Shown: positions 1-11,240 of the stretch, piece by piece | Layout: each line of letters opens with the position of its first letter | Numbering within the stretch: the first letter of the stretch is position 1 | NCBI GenBank assembly: GCA_027475525.1 | Contig: JAMWFC010000054.1 | Span: 2,224,468 to 2,288,467, forward strand | Origin: Macrolepiota albuminosa | Taxonomy: Eukaryota; Basidiomycota; Agaricomycetes; Agaricales; Agaricaceae | Length of the DNA stretch: 64,000 nucleotides | Direction: 5' to 3' | Program-made: the position numbers and the translations under genes | Notes under the pieces: model-generated | Databases searched by the model: none | Seen by the model: only the letters and a program-made list of their open reading frames with translations | Told to the model about the DNA's origin: nothing

Positions 1-1131
1 TTGCGCATAAGTACTAGCGCTCCTCTCGGGAAGTTGTAATCTTTAATGGTAGCGCTATGCTTGGTTTCGAATCGTAGGGCTGCTTGGCAACGGGCGCTAA
101 AGACTACCTCGTGGAGTCGCTCTAAATCTTCTTTCCTTCGCTGGAGATCAATAGCTCGTCTGGCGATAAGGTCGGTAGTCGCTAAGATACTGTTGGGTGC
201 TGGCTGAAGATAGGTCGCTTCTATAATGTCGGCAGGGAGTAACGGATGGGTGCCAGTAGCCGCGTAATAGGGAGAACAACCCATGCGCTTACGAATGGTA
301 ACTCTTTCCGACCAAAATACTGAATAAGTCGCTTCACTCCAACGAGACTCGTCGCCATCGACTGCCTTGAAGAGCGCTTGCCGAACGTCAAAGTGTGGTC
401 TCTCTACCAGGCCATTGGCGCGCTTGTTGTAGCCAGATACTCAAATATGGTGAATGTTGTATTTCTTGGCGGGATATGTTAGCGCTTTGATAATAGGCGC
501 ACCGTTATCCGTGACGATTTCTCTTAGCGCTCCCCAATGGCAAATGACGTCCTCAAATAGCCACTTGGCGACCGCATCTGTATTTTCTCTTTGAAGCATT
601 CGAAATTCAGGCCAGTGGATTAGCGAGCAACGACCTTGAATGATGTACTTGTAGCGACCAGACTTGGGCATGTGCATGGTATCGACGTAAATTTTGCTGA
701 AGAGGGGAGCTGGCGTTGCAACGGTTGGCGGTATGAGTACTTGGCGTGTTTGTTGAATTTGGCAGAGGTGGCAAGTCCTAATGTACCAGGCGATATCGGC
801 ACTAGCATGTGGCCACCAGAATCGTTCTAACAGAGAAGCTCGGGTAGCGTACAGACCTCTATGTCCTAGCTTGTCATGCATGGCGCGCAAGACTCGTAAG
901 CGACTTTCTGGCTTGATGATCAGCTTGTGAGCGCCATCTCGATTTCGTCGCCAAAGTCGGTTGTCGGTAAAGAAGAAACGGGTAGCATAGCGGATAAATT
1001 TTGCGTATTGTTCGTCGGTAAGGTCTGGGGGTCGCTCAAGGTCTCGTATCCATTCTTCAACTACTAACAAGCGACTGTCTTCCGCCATTGCCTTGGCAGA
1101 TCGGGGGACGGCATCGTAGGTCAGGTTTCTG
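1..1131 (-). pseudogene. A1 integrase (zinc-binding domain, catalytic core, start of C-terminal part)
   Basis: Integrase of element A1, which would insert element cDNA into chromosomes. The translation has an HHCC zinc-binding segment (motif HLCQIQQT near its end, with an upstream HDKLGHRGLYATRASLLERF stretch) followed by a core with DTMHMPKSGRYKY and VTDNGAP. A TGA stop lies just upstream of 441, after NIHHI, and downstream sequence to position 1 still matches the homologous region of element F at 46928-47400. The same stop is present in F. The upstream boundary is blurred by the 77-bp duplication at 1055-1208, which alone shifts the frame relative to the RNase H segment. Confidence 0.8.
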
Positions 1132-1208
1132 CTTCAACTACTAACAAGCGACTGTCTTCCGCCATTGCCTTGGCAGATCGGGGGACGGCATCGTAGGTCA
1201 GGTTTCTG
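1055..1208. repeat. 77-bp perfect tandem duplication #1
   Basis: Units 1055-1131 and 1132-1208 (match run 79). Splits A1 integrase from RNase H. Confidence 0.97.
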
Positions 1209-2841
1209 CTGTCTTCTCTTAGCAAATGAGGCTCCTGTACGACTTTTACTGGAGGCAAGTCTTGTCCAAGGATGCTTGCCGTGTAGAATGTGAGGGGTGC
1301 GCTAAAGATCTCGGGGCGGTAAGGGACAATGGGATGTAGAAGAATGCTGGCAGGCTGTTGCCGTCGTAGTAGGGGGATTGGCTGTTGTATGAGGTGTACA
1401 AAACCATGTAGTCGGTCGATCCAGTTCTCGAAATTGCTATCCGCCTGGGGATCCACTGCCGGGTCGCCAGGCTGCCGTGGTCGCCTAGAGAGTCCGTCGG
1501 GTCCATGGAAAGAGCTCTTGACGTGTACCAACTCAAAGTGAAACATGAGGATGGCGACTACCCACCGGTTCATGCTAGCGGATGGCTGGATATCGGGATT
1601 CTGCAGCATGCCTTTGATGTACCTAGCGTCAACGACCGGAAGGCTTTGAAGAGCCCATAGAGTTCTAGCTTAGGCTGGCTGTAGCGAGACTCTCTGTCGT
1701 TTAGCGTGATAGACCCAAAGCGGTTGTAGCGTCGCTGTTTCCGATTGTCGCTAAGACACTGACACAAGAAGTAGCCAACGGCAATGTACGAGGTATCCAC
1801 CGCCAAGATAACAGGGTCGGCAGAGCTATAGTCGATTGGAACTAGGGGTTTGGCGTCTTGTAGGGCTTTTACTAAGTCACGTTGGGCAGTGACCTGGTCT
1901 GGCCCAAATTCGAAGGGCTCGTTAGCGCAGGTGAGTTGGTTAAGGGCGTGTGCACGATAGGCAAAGTTTTTGACGAATATCCTGAGAACGCCAACGGTGC
2001 CAAGAAAGGCGCGAACTTCAGATAAGTCGCGGCAAGGGCCCCATTGCTCCAAGAGTGCTAAGCGAGACTTGTTGGGAACGTGACCGTTGGGAGTGCAGAT
2101 GTGACCAAGTATTTTGAACTTTGGCCCGCATAGAAGGAGTTTGTGGCCGCTAAAGGTTCCACCGCTATACTTCATATGTTGGAGAACTCGGTTGAGCAGC
2201 TGGAAAAACTCCCATAGCGCTAAACAAATGTTGGAGTTGTCAGGATTGGTTGCCGGTAAGCCGTTTACGAGTCGCCAGTCTTTGGGACCTTTGACGCCAA
2301 CGTCATCAATGAAGCTTAGGACGTTATGCGGTATCTTGGGTTGGAGGATGAAAGTGATGTCGTCATGGAATATGGGGACTGAGTTTGTCCAACCCATTGG
2401 TAAGGTGACTAGGCGCAAGGTGCCAAATGGAGTTTGAAAAGTGGTAAGATCCCGGGAAGAAGGGTGTATTAGGCGTTCGTCGTAGCCAACGTAAAGGTCA
2501 AGGGTGGCGCCACAAATACGCCCGGCAAAGGACTCGGCAACGTGATCAGGGAAAGCTGGTACGCCAGAGTGTTGTATTGTAACTCTATTCAGCGGTTCCA
2601 GACTGTGGACTATGCGTAGATTGCCGTTCTTTTTGAGGACGCAAAACCATTGGGAGTGGTAAGAGCTATTGGAAGGTTCGTAGACGCCAGCCTTAATCTT
2701 GGTCCTAATGATTTGGCAGATCTCGGCTTTGATCCCAGGTGGTAACGGTCGGTTGTGCTCAGTCCACGGCACGTGAGGAATGGTCGGGATTACAACAGGC
2801 GGGAAGAAATCTGTGCGCAGGCTGCCGTGTTCTGAGTCCTC
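1132..2841 (-). pseudogene. A1 reverse transcriptase and RNase H
   Basis: A 400-codon open stretch (2772 to 1570) begins near VPWTEHNRPLPPGIKAEI and contains reverse transcriptase motifs including TLDLYVGYDER, LPMGWTNSVPIFHDD and the catalytic box as FIDD rather than the commoner YLDD. The two metal-binding aspartates are kept here. RNase H follows, with an ILAVDTSYIAVGYFLCQ core. Near 1640-1650 a short deletion relative to element F removes about 35 nt and shifts frame; the sequence then continues as a second open stretch (1609-1121), the RNase H tail and linker to integrase. A TGA at 2842 (Trp codon in F) separates this part from the protease linker. Confidence 0.85.
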
Positions 2842-4014
2842 TCAGGTGAAGGCTTTATCCTGCTTAGCGACGAGATCGGTAAGGACATTCAACTCATCTT
2901 TGGTCAAAAATCCTGTGTCGTGCTCCTTGGCAAACTGCTGCTGGCGCTCTGCGGTAAAACGTCCTGTGGGCTGAAAGGGTGGCAGATTCGGTGATAAGGT
3001 TGGTATGTCGGTAAGAGGGTCGCCAATGATCTGGCGCTCGATTCTAAACATCTCGGGAGAGTGCGTAGCGATGGGTTTTGTTTTAAGCGCAACTGGCTTA
3101 TATTTCTTTTTAACTTGTACCCCTTTCCTTTTGGGAGCGTTAGCTTGGTTATACACAGATGTGGAAAGGGGAACTGTAGCCTGAGGGGCGGCAAGTCCAA
3201 GAACGGCAGGAGACAATGCTCCGGGAAGGGTAGTGAGATACGTATTGGTAGACGCAATATTCTGAAAGGATTCAGAAGTGGTAAGGTACAAGTAGGCGAG
3301 AGAGGAGTCGGTAATGTTTTGATTTTTCTGGGGAAGCTCTGCGTCGGTAGCGGGTAAAGTAGTTAAAACGTCTTCGTCAAGAAAGGCAGTAGACATAACA
3401 TTTACAAGACCAGTTGAATGGTCATATTCCAGCGTTAGCGCTACATCTCCGTGATCGTTGCCAATCACCTCCTCGATGGTCTGTGAAAACACCGGTGGGG
3501 AGGCTCATTGGCGTGCTGGTCGGTAAACTCTGGGGGCTTAGCGCGGGCACCTTTTTGTTGTCCCCTAGGGAACGTTGGCACCGTTTGTCGGATTCTGGAA
3601 TTGGGGTCGCTAATTGTTAATGTCGTCTCGTCGTCGGTAACTGTCTTGACGACTGATCGCGCCAAGACGTCGAAGGGTCTGCCAAGTAGCAGGTCGTATG
3701 CTGGGGAGTGTAAAATGTGTATCTGAAGGTAAAATGTAATGTCGCCAAGGGTGCACGGCACATTCTTGGTGAGGCCTAGGGATCGGTCTACTGTGCCGTT
3801 AGCGCTCTGCATGTTTAGTATCACTGTAGGGTCATAAATGAGGCCTAAATCGTTAGCGACATCAGCTGCCATAGAAATGATCTGTGACCCACTATCCACA
3901 ATTGCCTCTATCTCATGCTTGTTGTCTACTGTTAGCGCGACGGAGCGAATAGCGTGTGATTCTTGAGCAACGGTAAGGATTGCGGGGTCCTCTCCATGGT
4001 CCACTGACCTAAGG
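2842..4014 (-). pseudogene. A1 aspartic protease and protease-RT linker
   Basis: The segment 4004-3465 encodes a retropepsin-like domain with the catalytic motif VDSGSQII and a downstream LLLGRPFDVLARS flap-side motif, as in gypsy proteases that cut the gag-pol precursor. It is followed by a poorly conserved linker (3492-2842) containing a basic stretch KKKYKPVALKTKP that is also present in element F at about 14290. The two open stretches overlap in different frames, so there is a frameshift near 3480. The N-terminal end of this region is cut off by the solo LTR inserted at 4015 and resumes at 4533. Confidence 0.85.
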
Positions 4015-4532
4015 TGTCAGGGGACCCCTCATTCCTTTCTTCTTTCACTCCTTATTTCTTCACTCTCCTTTCATTCACTTCCTTATTTCTTCTACCATTC
4101 TCTCATTTTGCTGTTACTACTTCTTCAACACTATCTGTTGGTACTATTCTCAACCTTTGAGGTGCTCTGGTTCTTTAGCTATCACTCAGACAAGTGTGGG
4201 CCCTTCAGCACCGCTCCAGGCTGCTTAGATAAGCCGGAGTTTGCCTTTCTGACTTCTAAAGTCCGGAGTTTTCCTCCCTTGTTTGCACACTTGTTTGGTT
4301 AGTCAATTTTCGAGTTTTTAAGGTTTTGTTGTACTGTACAGTTGTTTCCCACGCTTCAGAGGCCCCAGAAGCGTCCAACCTGGCATAGGGAATCCCCAGA
4401 CTTGTTCTCTTTGGATCTCCCTCTGCCAGGTGAGTAGCTACCTTGATATTGTCAGTATATATTCTAATACACTTTGGATCTCCCTCTGCCAGCTGTGTGA
4501 CTGAGCCACAGCCTCTAGAGGTCGCCCTTACA
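4015..4532 (+). mobile_element. Solo LTR, C518 type, with TSD TAAGG
   Basis: A 518-bp LTR starts TGTCAGGGGACCCC and ends GCCCTTACA, flanked by the direct repeat TAAGG (4010-4014 and 4533-4537). No internal region is present, so it is the product of LTR-LTR recombination. It contains the 11-nt AGACTTGTTCT used for self-priming and the putative U5 intron also found in element C. It is nearly identical to the solo LTRs at 19410 and 49621 (for example GTTGGTACT here, GTTGATACT at 19531). It interrupts the A1 protease region. Confidence 0.97.
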
Positions 4533-6374
4533 TAAGGTAGGTCTCCACTGGATCCACAGAGGTGGCGTTAGCAATGGTGTCGGCAGGAGAGTCTTCAGTG
4601 TCTAAAGAGTTGACGGTAATGGAAAAACCAGGGAGCGCGTCGTCGAGATCCTCGACCTCGGCAACGGTTGTTGCCAAGGGTCATTGGGAAGTGACTGCCA
4701 TCTTGACTTGGTTGCGGACGTCGGGAGCAATACTACAAAGTTCTTCAACTGACAAGGTGACGGCGGTTTTCATAATGCGGCTAAAGACGTGATTTGATTT
4801 TTCTATGTCGAATATTGGCGCGGTAGGTCGGTAACCACCCTCAGGACGTTTCTCGGGAGCGGCAAAGTTTCGTTGTGCTGGTGCGTGATAACGGTCGGGA
4901 ATCCCTGAGTAGGGATGGAGAGGCGGCAAAGGCGGTTCGGGAGCGGTAGCGGACGACGATGGTTCTGGAGTAGTAGCAGGGGTAGTAGCAGGCGGTGCGG
5001 CTGGAGCAGGTGTCGGTAGCTTGCTAGCGGGAGGCATTGGCTTGTATCCTTTAAGAGGTTGTTTGGGCTGCTTAACTTCAACCCCATCAAAAACCTGGTT
5101 CTTTAGCGAATCCAGCTCCTGTTGGAGCTTGGCAATACGTTCTTCCTGTGAGAAAGTAGGATGGTCGCCAACGCTGTTGAAGTGTAAGACCTCATGAACC
5201 ATTTGCTGTTGGGTCGCCTGTTCAGGGTCAGGGTTGGCGTTGCCAGAAAGCGTGCCGGTAACGATTTGTCCTGGGTCATTTGCTGTTGGGTCGCCTGTTC
5301 AGGGTCAGGGTTGGCGTTGCCAGAAAGCGTGCCGGTAACGATTTGTCCTGGGTTGCGCCTATGCCACTCATCAACTCACTCCTGGAAGGACTTCTTGTCT
5401 GGGTAGTTGGGAATGATGGCACCAGTAGTAAGAACTATCTTGCCGTCGATAGCCTGTCGAATTCTTCCTTGCCGAATATAGTTTTCTAAAGTCACGCAGT
5501 GTCCTCTAGTCATAGTGGGGCCAATTTCCCCACAGAAATGGCAAGGGCCATTAGCGGGTACATTAGCGGGTCGGTTAGCGAGATTGGTGGTAATCATTGT
5601 TTCGATACAAGTCATGGCGGAAGCGACGGCAGCGGTAACAGCAGCGTTGAGATCCTCCTTTTTAACGAAGTCAGCAACAGGAGGCGGGATGGGAATAATA
5701 CCGTTAGTTCGCTCAGGTGGTGGGCTCGTCCTAGCGTGTTGCAGCCCAATGCCAGTGTCCGTCCCCTTGAGAACCCATTTACCGGCTTCAAAGACGTCGG
5801 CAACGTTATAGGGCTCGTCTGGGTGATGAGCCTGGTGAACTATCTCTAGGCGACGAGCAATGCGAGTCCAAAGCGAAGTCGGGATGCCTTGTTGGAATAG
5901 GCAACGTTCCTTGTTAATGTATAGCTTGCCGTTCTGTACTAACCACCTAGCGATCTTTTGAAATTCGCGGTAATACGTGGAGAATGCGCCAAGGGACGAT
6001 GTGCCACTGTTGAATGATTCCTGTACTAGTTTCTGCAGCTTGTTTACCGAGTATCGGGTAGCCTCCTCTGCACCAGGGTACAACTGAATCACTGCCGTCT
6101 TCTAGCCTTCATACGAAGCGCCTTGGGCTGGAACGGGTGGGGCAGCAGGGACAAAGGCGGCAAACTCGGTCAAACCTGTCCACGTCTCTGCCGTGTCATA
6201 TGATACGTATCTTGCCACGTACTCCTTCATCTGCGTGTGGTCGGTAATGCCACAATCCCTGAATAAATACTCCAATTCCTTGAAATACTGGGAGAGCTCC
6301 TGTGGCTTGGACTCGTCCCATTTCGGTGCCAAGAAGTGATTTCGTGGCAGCATGCGCTGGACTTGTTGTTCCAT
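4533..6374 (-). pseudogene. A1 gag (capsid, zinc knuckle) and start of pol linker
   Basis: The minus-strand translation from 6374 (MEQQVQRMLPRNHF) matches the gag of element F at 9434-10042, with the shared capsid stretch QYFKELEYL and QKIARWLVQNGKLY. A TAG near 6102 stands where F has a Trp codon. Downstream is a Cys-rich segment CHFCGEIG..GHC, probably the nucleocapsid zinc knuckle, then a Pro/Thr/Ala-rich linker (5202-4681) and the conserved PIFDIEKSNHVFSRIM block. The 77-bp duplication at 5200-5353 splits the frame here. A TGA follows TSQ near 4681. The protein would coat element RNA in the particle. Confidence 0.8.
5200..5353. repeat. 77-bp perfect tandem duplication #2
   Basis: Match run exactly 77. 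Splits A1 gag/linker. Confidence 0.98.
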
Positions 6375-6738
6375 AGTGGCTGTGTTGGCGAGTTCGGTTA
6401 GCGGTTGTGGGGAAGGAGTTCTTGAGATTGGCGACGGGGTAAGTGAAATGACGAGTTGAGAAAGAGGTGTTAGAGGAGTGATGGGAGTAAATGGTTGCGG
6501 TACGGTAAATGGCGACGCTAAGGGGTTGTCAGCGCTATAATTGAGGGAATGTGGGAAGAGATCAGGAAATTCGTCTACAGTGGCGTTCTGTAGTTCCTGT
6601 GCAAGAGAGAGACCCGGTAAGGCACCAGGTGGTTGTGGAGTTGATGGGTGGGAAGGAGCTATGCCTTCTGCCGACTGGTCTAGCAGGCGGCGCCTACGCT
6701 GGAGACGGGTTTCTGGCGGAATTCTGCCCTAGAGATTT
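6375..6738 (-). other. A1 leader between primer-binding site and gag
   Basis: Untranslated leader of A1, or a short region coding for an unrecognised gag N-terminus. The segment carrying AGAATTCCGCCAGAAAC (minus strand) aligns with the equivalent F leader at about 9185-9200. No conserved protein was recognised. Confidence 0.55.
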
Positions 6739-6754
6739 CTCACGGTGGGCTCCA
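6739..6754 (-). promoter_or_regulatory. A1 primer-binding site
   Basis: On the minus strand TGGAGCCCACCGTGAG lies three bases after the LTR end (6758). Starting with TGG, the complement of a tRNA CCA end, it looks like a tRNA-type primer site. The same sequence with one change is at 9157-9172 in F. The tRNA species was not identified. Confidence 0.7.
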
Positions 6755-6757
6755 ATT

Positions 6758-7770
6758 TGATGACACCCAAAGTTTGGTCAGTAACAAATGTAACAATAGT
6801 GTTACCGTACCAAGAGTTTGCGTTGGGCGTGCTATAAGTGATGAGAGGAGTCCCGGGCAGGTCCCAGAGAACGTGTCTGTAAAAATAGGGTAAAGTCGGT
6901 AACGAGGTTGGCAAGTGTAAAGCGCTAAGGTAAAGCGCCTATGGAAAAAGCGGTAAGTGAACACAGCAACGGTAAGCGGCAAGAGCACGATAAGCTTAGC
7001 GAAGTCTAAGCGTTGATAATGCCTGCCGTAGTTGCAAGGCGCGAGACGGTAAGCGGCAAGAGCACGATAAGCTTAGCGAAGTCTAAGCGTTGATAATGCC
7101 TGCCGTAGTTGCAAGGCGCGAGTGTGTCAAGTGTTGGTGAGCGTCTGTAACTGCCGATGAGTTCGACGTTGCCGACCGTAAATGAGCTCTTGAGCGTAAG
7201 GGAGGCTGAAGTAAGGGGAGTAGTGAACTCTGGTCTATTGTTCGATGGTGTATGTACAAGTCGGTAAGTACTTTTATATTACAATGAGTTCACCGTTGCC
7301 AGTGGCTAATGACGCCAGAGTGCGGTAAACTGGAAAATTTCATAGGGGTAGCTCCAACGATTTCAGATCCCTACTGTCCATTCAAGAGCCTTAGCAACGC
7401 CAGGCAACAGATCGCGAAGCTAAACCATCACTCCATCACCCTTCTGTCTGTCAGAGTACCTAAGCAATGTCAGGCGCCAAATCAAGACGCTAAGCGGTGT
7501 CAGACGCCAAGGTCAAACGCCAAGCTGTCTGTCAGTTCTTGATAGATCATCAGGCTTCTTGCTAAGCGCTGTCATCAGTGACTGATGCCATCTGTCAGTT
7601 GTCATTCTGTCTGCCGATCGGCGCTATCACTGATTGGATCTACTTCTTGCCATGCGCGGCCGTCAGATATTGCCAAAAATGGTTAGTTAGCGTGCGCTAA
7701 GGTATCCCGAGTCGGTGCTGCGTTGCCGCAGCCTGCCGTTGATGCGCTGATCCTGTATGGGGTCCTATCA
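6758..7770 (-). repeat. A1 5' LTR
   Basis: On the plus strand it runs TGATGACACC to GGTCCTATCA, so on the minus strand TGATAGG..TCATCA, matching family A termini. The length is 1013 bp, or 936 after removing the 77-bp duplication at 6969-7122. It is followed by ACGC (7771-7774), the target sequence seen beside other family A LTRs. It contains a patch (about 7380-7560) of repeated short words such as GACGCCAA and GCTAAGC. Confidence 0.85.
6969..7122. repeat. 77-bp perfect tandem duplication #3
   Basis: Match run exactly 77, in the A1 LTR. Confidence 0.98.
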
Positions 7771-8015
7771 ACGCATGGCCCAGGAGGTTACCAAGTTCTG
7801 TGCATCATGTGCAGCATGTCAGAGGGTAAAGCTGTCTCCTAGAGCTCCTGCTGAGAAGCTGCACCAGCTTCCGGCGCCAGTAAAGCCTTGGAACTCTATT
7901 GGAATGAACTTTATAGGTCTCTTTCCTGAGTCAAGAAGATTTGACTATCTCTGGGTGGTGATATGTTATATGACAAGCATGGTGCACCTTATACCAGTGT
8001 GCACAATGCTGATGG
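7771..8015 (+). pseudogene. E2 integrase fragment (zinc-binding and core start)
   Basis: The frame RMAQEVTKFCASCAACQ then LHQLPAPVKPW and DYLWVVICYMTSMVHLIP is the end of the integrase HHCC domain and the start of the core. It closely matches element E (minus strand near 20000-20270). It begins directly after the A1 LTR and stops at the F LTR (8016), exactly where the sequence at 40834 (minus) continues with AKELSWIYLREI. It is therefore the left part of old element E2, cut by A1 and F. Several residues differ from E by CpG-type changes. Confidence 0.85.
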
Positions 8016-8337
8016 TGATAGGCTTCTACTCGGACTGAGCGCATCAAGAGACATTATAGGCCAACTGACACTTGACGTACTGAAGACTCTAGCAACCAGT
8101 TTGGATACAGAGCAGCCCTAGCTCTGTCACTCTACTACAGGACATATCCATTTACCCTAACCGCCAGCTACCAGGCCTTCAGCACACTCCATTTACCTAT
8201 CCCAAGGACGAAGGAGGCTCAGAACGTATAGTGCTAACATGATGGCGGGAAGGGACTCTAACTAAACCCCAATCACTTCTAGAAGGAGCCAGCAGCAGGC
8301 GCTGCCATTTGACGAGGCACTTCAATCAGAAGTCTAA

Positions 8338-8491
8338 AAGGATCAATGATGGCGGCACTGGATATACTTAAATCTGACATCTGGACCTGTCAGGAACTGG
8401 TACAATGAGTAGCGAAGGATCAATGATGGCGGCACTGGATATACTTAAATCTGACATCTGGACCTGTCAGGAACTGGTACAATGAGTAGCG
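8338..8491. repeat. 77-bp perfect tandem duplication #4
   Basis: Match run exactly 77, in the F 5' LTR; absent from the F 3' LTR. Confidence 0.98.
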
Positions 8492-8767
8492 CTGATATTA
8501 GCGCTCACGGCGTCTGTCGAGGATTTTCCGACCATACCCCAGAACAGCCTGGCCAATCGGAGTTATAGTAAAAGTGAGCAGACTCGTATAATTCTAAGTC
8601 AATATAGAGTTGCCGCTGGTCGCTGTGGGTCATAACGCCATTGGTCACCATCATCCATGTACAAAAGGTTGCCGTTGACAGGTTGCCGTTAGAGGAAACC
8701 ATGAGGAGAGGTGCTAGGAGGTAGTGCCACAGATAGACTTTTATCTTGGCAAACATGGTAGTGCATA

Positions 8768-8777
8768 GTATATAAAA
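8768..8777 (+). promoter_or_regulatory. Candidate TATA box in F LTR
   Basis: GTATATAAAAT in the middle of the LTR is the only good TATA-like site seen there. It is preserved in the 3' LTR (minus strand near 41215). Its position would allow transcription from a central R region. Function is inferred. Confidence 0.45.
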
Positions 8778-9156
8778 TAGCTACTTGCAATGTATATAAC
8801 AACAAATCGTAACCTTTAGTTACACTTAGCGTTCAAATTGTGCTAGCTTTCTCTGACTTCATCACCAAGTCAGGCGCTAGCCTTGTTTATCTCGTCTTCA
8901 TTGTCTACAGTGCCACCTACAGGCACAATACGCTGCACTACTCATCTTTTCTTCCATATCTTTGTTTAAACCACGACACTTACCATTTGCCAGGTAGCAC
9001 CTGAGGTGCTATAATCTAGCGCATTGTTCTATTACTTCCGCTTGAGCACACTGGGACTCTGTCTGGACTCCTCACAACTACGCACGCCAAGCGCTGGAGA
9101 CGGTGTTGTACTGCATATACGTCCAGTACATCCAACCACAGTTGGCATCATCATTT

Positions 9157-9174
9157 TGGAGCCCACTGTGAGGG
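9157..9174 (+). promoter_or_regulatory. F primer-binding site
   Basis: TGGAGCCCACTGTGAGGG lies three bases after the LTR end and differs by one base from the A1 site over the shared part. It is a tRNA-type site by position and its TGG start. Confidence 0.7.
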
Positions 9175-9433
9175 ATTCTTCTGAGACAGAATTCTGCCAG
9201 AAACTCGAGCCCAGTGACAGCACTGCCTCCTGTTGGAGAGCGTGTTTGAACCAAGCACTACTGATTCACCACACTTACCAGGTGCGCTACCAAGACAGAC
9301 TTTGGACCAGGAGCTTGAGGCCGCCTCAGACAGCCTAGACGAAAGCTTTTTCCCTTTCTTCTGACTGTTTGAGTACTTAGCAGATGAAAATCATACACTG
9401 CTTACTCCTCTAGAAGAGTTATCTAGGTTATTA
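9175..9433 (+). other. F leader before gag
   Basis: Leader between primer site and the first recognisable gag residues. A short open frame covers 9024-9338 but crosses the LTR end and shows no recognisable protein; it is treated as chance. True gag may begin at an ATG within 9485-9550, since the open stretch itself starts at a TTG. Confidence 0.5.
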
Positions 9434-10084
9434 TTGCCAGAACCTAGCGACTCAGAGCTAACTGAGCCTGTACCTATAACATCAATGCTAAGTAACACGA
9501 GCACCACCACCCTTTCTACTTCAACAAACACACCTATCGGTATGGATCAGCCAAATAATCAGTGCATGCCATCCAGAAACCACTTCTCGTTGCCAAAATG
9601 GGACAAAACAAAGCCCCGTGAACTAACGCAGTATTTCAAAGAGTTGGAGTATTTGCTATGTGACTGCTGCATGACCAACAATACACAGATGAAGGAATAT
9701 GCCGCCAAATACGTCTCATACAATACAGCAGAATCATGGACAGGTTTGAAGGAGTTCCAAGGACTTACCAGTAATGCAGTGCTAAGGCCTTTTACCTATA
9801 ATGAATGGAAGAAGGCTATTGTTCATTTATATCCTAGTGCTGAAGAAGCTACACATTATACGGTAATGGAAATCCAGAAGCTAGTACAAGACACCTTTGC
9901 AGCAGGGATCTATACTCTAGGAGCATTATCAACTTATTATCGTGATTTCCAGCAGATAGCGAGATGGCTGATCCAAAATGGGAAGTTATACAGGAACAAG
10001 GAGCACCGGTTGTTTCAACAAGGATTCCCAACCTTGTTATAGACTAAGATTGCACGACGCTTGGAGATCATTATGCATGACCAT
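9434..10084 (+). pseudogene. F gag, N-terminal two thirds
   Basis: Matches A1 gag over the capsid region: MPSRNHFSLPKWDKTKPREL, YFKELEYLLCDC, QQIARWLIQNGKLYRNKEHR. A TAG follows FPTLL at about 10040 where A1 has TGG (Trp). The match to A1 continues for about 14 more residues and then stops at 10084, where foreign sequence begins with TGTAGTAC. The nucleocapsid and much of the linker are missing. It would have been the structural protein of the F particle. Confidence 0.85.
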
Positions 10085-11028
10085 TGTAGTACTTGGTTGC
10101 AAGTAGTACTGATAGTTCTGGGGCTTTCTTGAAGTCTTAGAAAGTGACCTCTAATCCACACTGGTGCTTGATGATAAGGTTGATGTATTGGGTGCTTCAC
10201 AGAATATCAAATATTCTGATGGGCAGAAGAAGGTTCTCAATAAACTCCAGCCTAAGTAGTTCACTCCCTGGGAACCACCGAGCCTTTGTCTACCAATAGA
10301 CTTCCAATAAGAGGTGCTCAATAAACTCTAGCCTAAGTGATTCACTCCCTGGGAACCACCGAGCCTTTGCCTATCAATTGCCTGTCTATTCTCTACTAAA
10401 CTTGGGCTATTTATACTGTTTTTCTGGTGCACAGACCACTATCTACACATGACTCTTTTGTTGTCAACTCCCCAGCCTCCAGAACATATTTGATAGTCCA
10501 ATTTCCCTTTTGGGAGGCATGTTTCGGTGCCACCAGTTCCACCATTCAACTTCTTGTTCCACCATTCCTCCGGATGTCTCTGATTGCCACTTCCCCATTT
10601 GCTTCAGCTCCATTTAGCACGATCCCATTCATAGATCCTTCTTTCCCCTTTTAGTGCTTCCCTGTATTCCATGCTTCTTTTGACATCTCTCCATGCTTCT
10701 TTTCCTTTCCCCTTTCAGTCATGTCAAATCGGGCATTGTCAGATCTGATCTTGATCTAGATCATCACAAATTGATCCCATTTTGTCACTTCTGCCAGCTC
10801 CCATGCTTCCCCTCCCCATTACAGTGGTTGGACTATTGTTGAGTGGATAGCTTGAGCTGGTCCCTGCCCTTTGTTCTGTACTGTCTGTGTATTTATTGGG
10901 GTGTTTTTGGAGATATAATTTGTTGAGACTGCTACCAGGAGGCTTACAGTTTTCAGCCTTATAATTAAATGTTTATTTTGACTTCTGGTGCATGTTGTGT
11001 CCCTGACTGCTGGTACAGCGTTGTATCA
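10085..11028 (-). repeat. LTR-like segment, unassigned family
   Basis: Begins TGTAGTAC and ends TTGTATCA on the plus strand, so TG..CA termini on either strand. Immediately to the right, 11029-11041 reads on the minus strand as a purine-rich tract GGTGGGGGGGAGA, as expected next to a 3' LTR. No second copy was found in the window, so the LTR call rests on the termini and the tract. It includes a diverged tandem repeat of period 81 at about 10236-10390. Confidence 0.5.
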
Positions 11029-11240
11029 TCTCCCCCCCACCAAATAAAGACTGTCCTCAGTCATTCACAGTTCCAGATTAGGTTAAGTCCCATTTCTTTG
11101 CCATAATTTCAACATTTTTGTCTGAACCTCCTGTAATGTTTTTGAGGTTTCTTTTGCATGTTTCTGCTGTCTCCTCTGTCGCTTCCAAGGCCATTTAAAC
11201 CCCCCTCACTGTCCACCACATCCTCACTTCACCATCCCCT

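Larger units (their letters stand above)
1..7770 (-). mobile_element. Family A Ty3/gypsy element, copy A1, 3' end outside window
   Basis: Read on the minus strand from 7770 leftwards the order is LTR, primer-binding site, gag, protease, reverse transcriptase/RNase H, integrase, which is the Ty3/gypsy order. The 3' LTR lies beyond position 1. The right end abuts ACGC (7771-7774), followed by E-type integrase sequence, so A1 sits inside the old element E2. A518-bp solo LTR has landed in the protease region (4015-4532), and three 77-bp duplications (1055, 5200, 6969) break the reading frames. Several stops remain after these are discounted, so the copy is dead. Identity as gypsy is firm; the exact 3' end cannot be seen. 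Confidence 0.9.
8016..9153 (+). repeat. F 5' LTR
   Basis: Runs TGATAGGCTT to GGCATCATCA. It is 1138 bp, or 1061 after removing the 77-bp duplication at 8338-8491, exactly the length of the LTR at 40835-41895 that is its proposed partner. The left flank is ATGG (8012-8015) and the partner's outer flank is ACAG, both explicable from an ACGG target by CpG decay. Confidence 0.9.

Noticed and set aside
10236..10390. Near-tandem repeat CTCAATAAACTC.. with period about 81
   Set aside because: Not one of the 77-bp set: the period is 81 and the units differ at several bases, so it is an ordinary old repeat.
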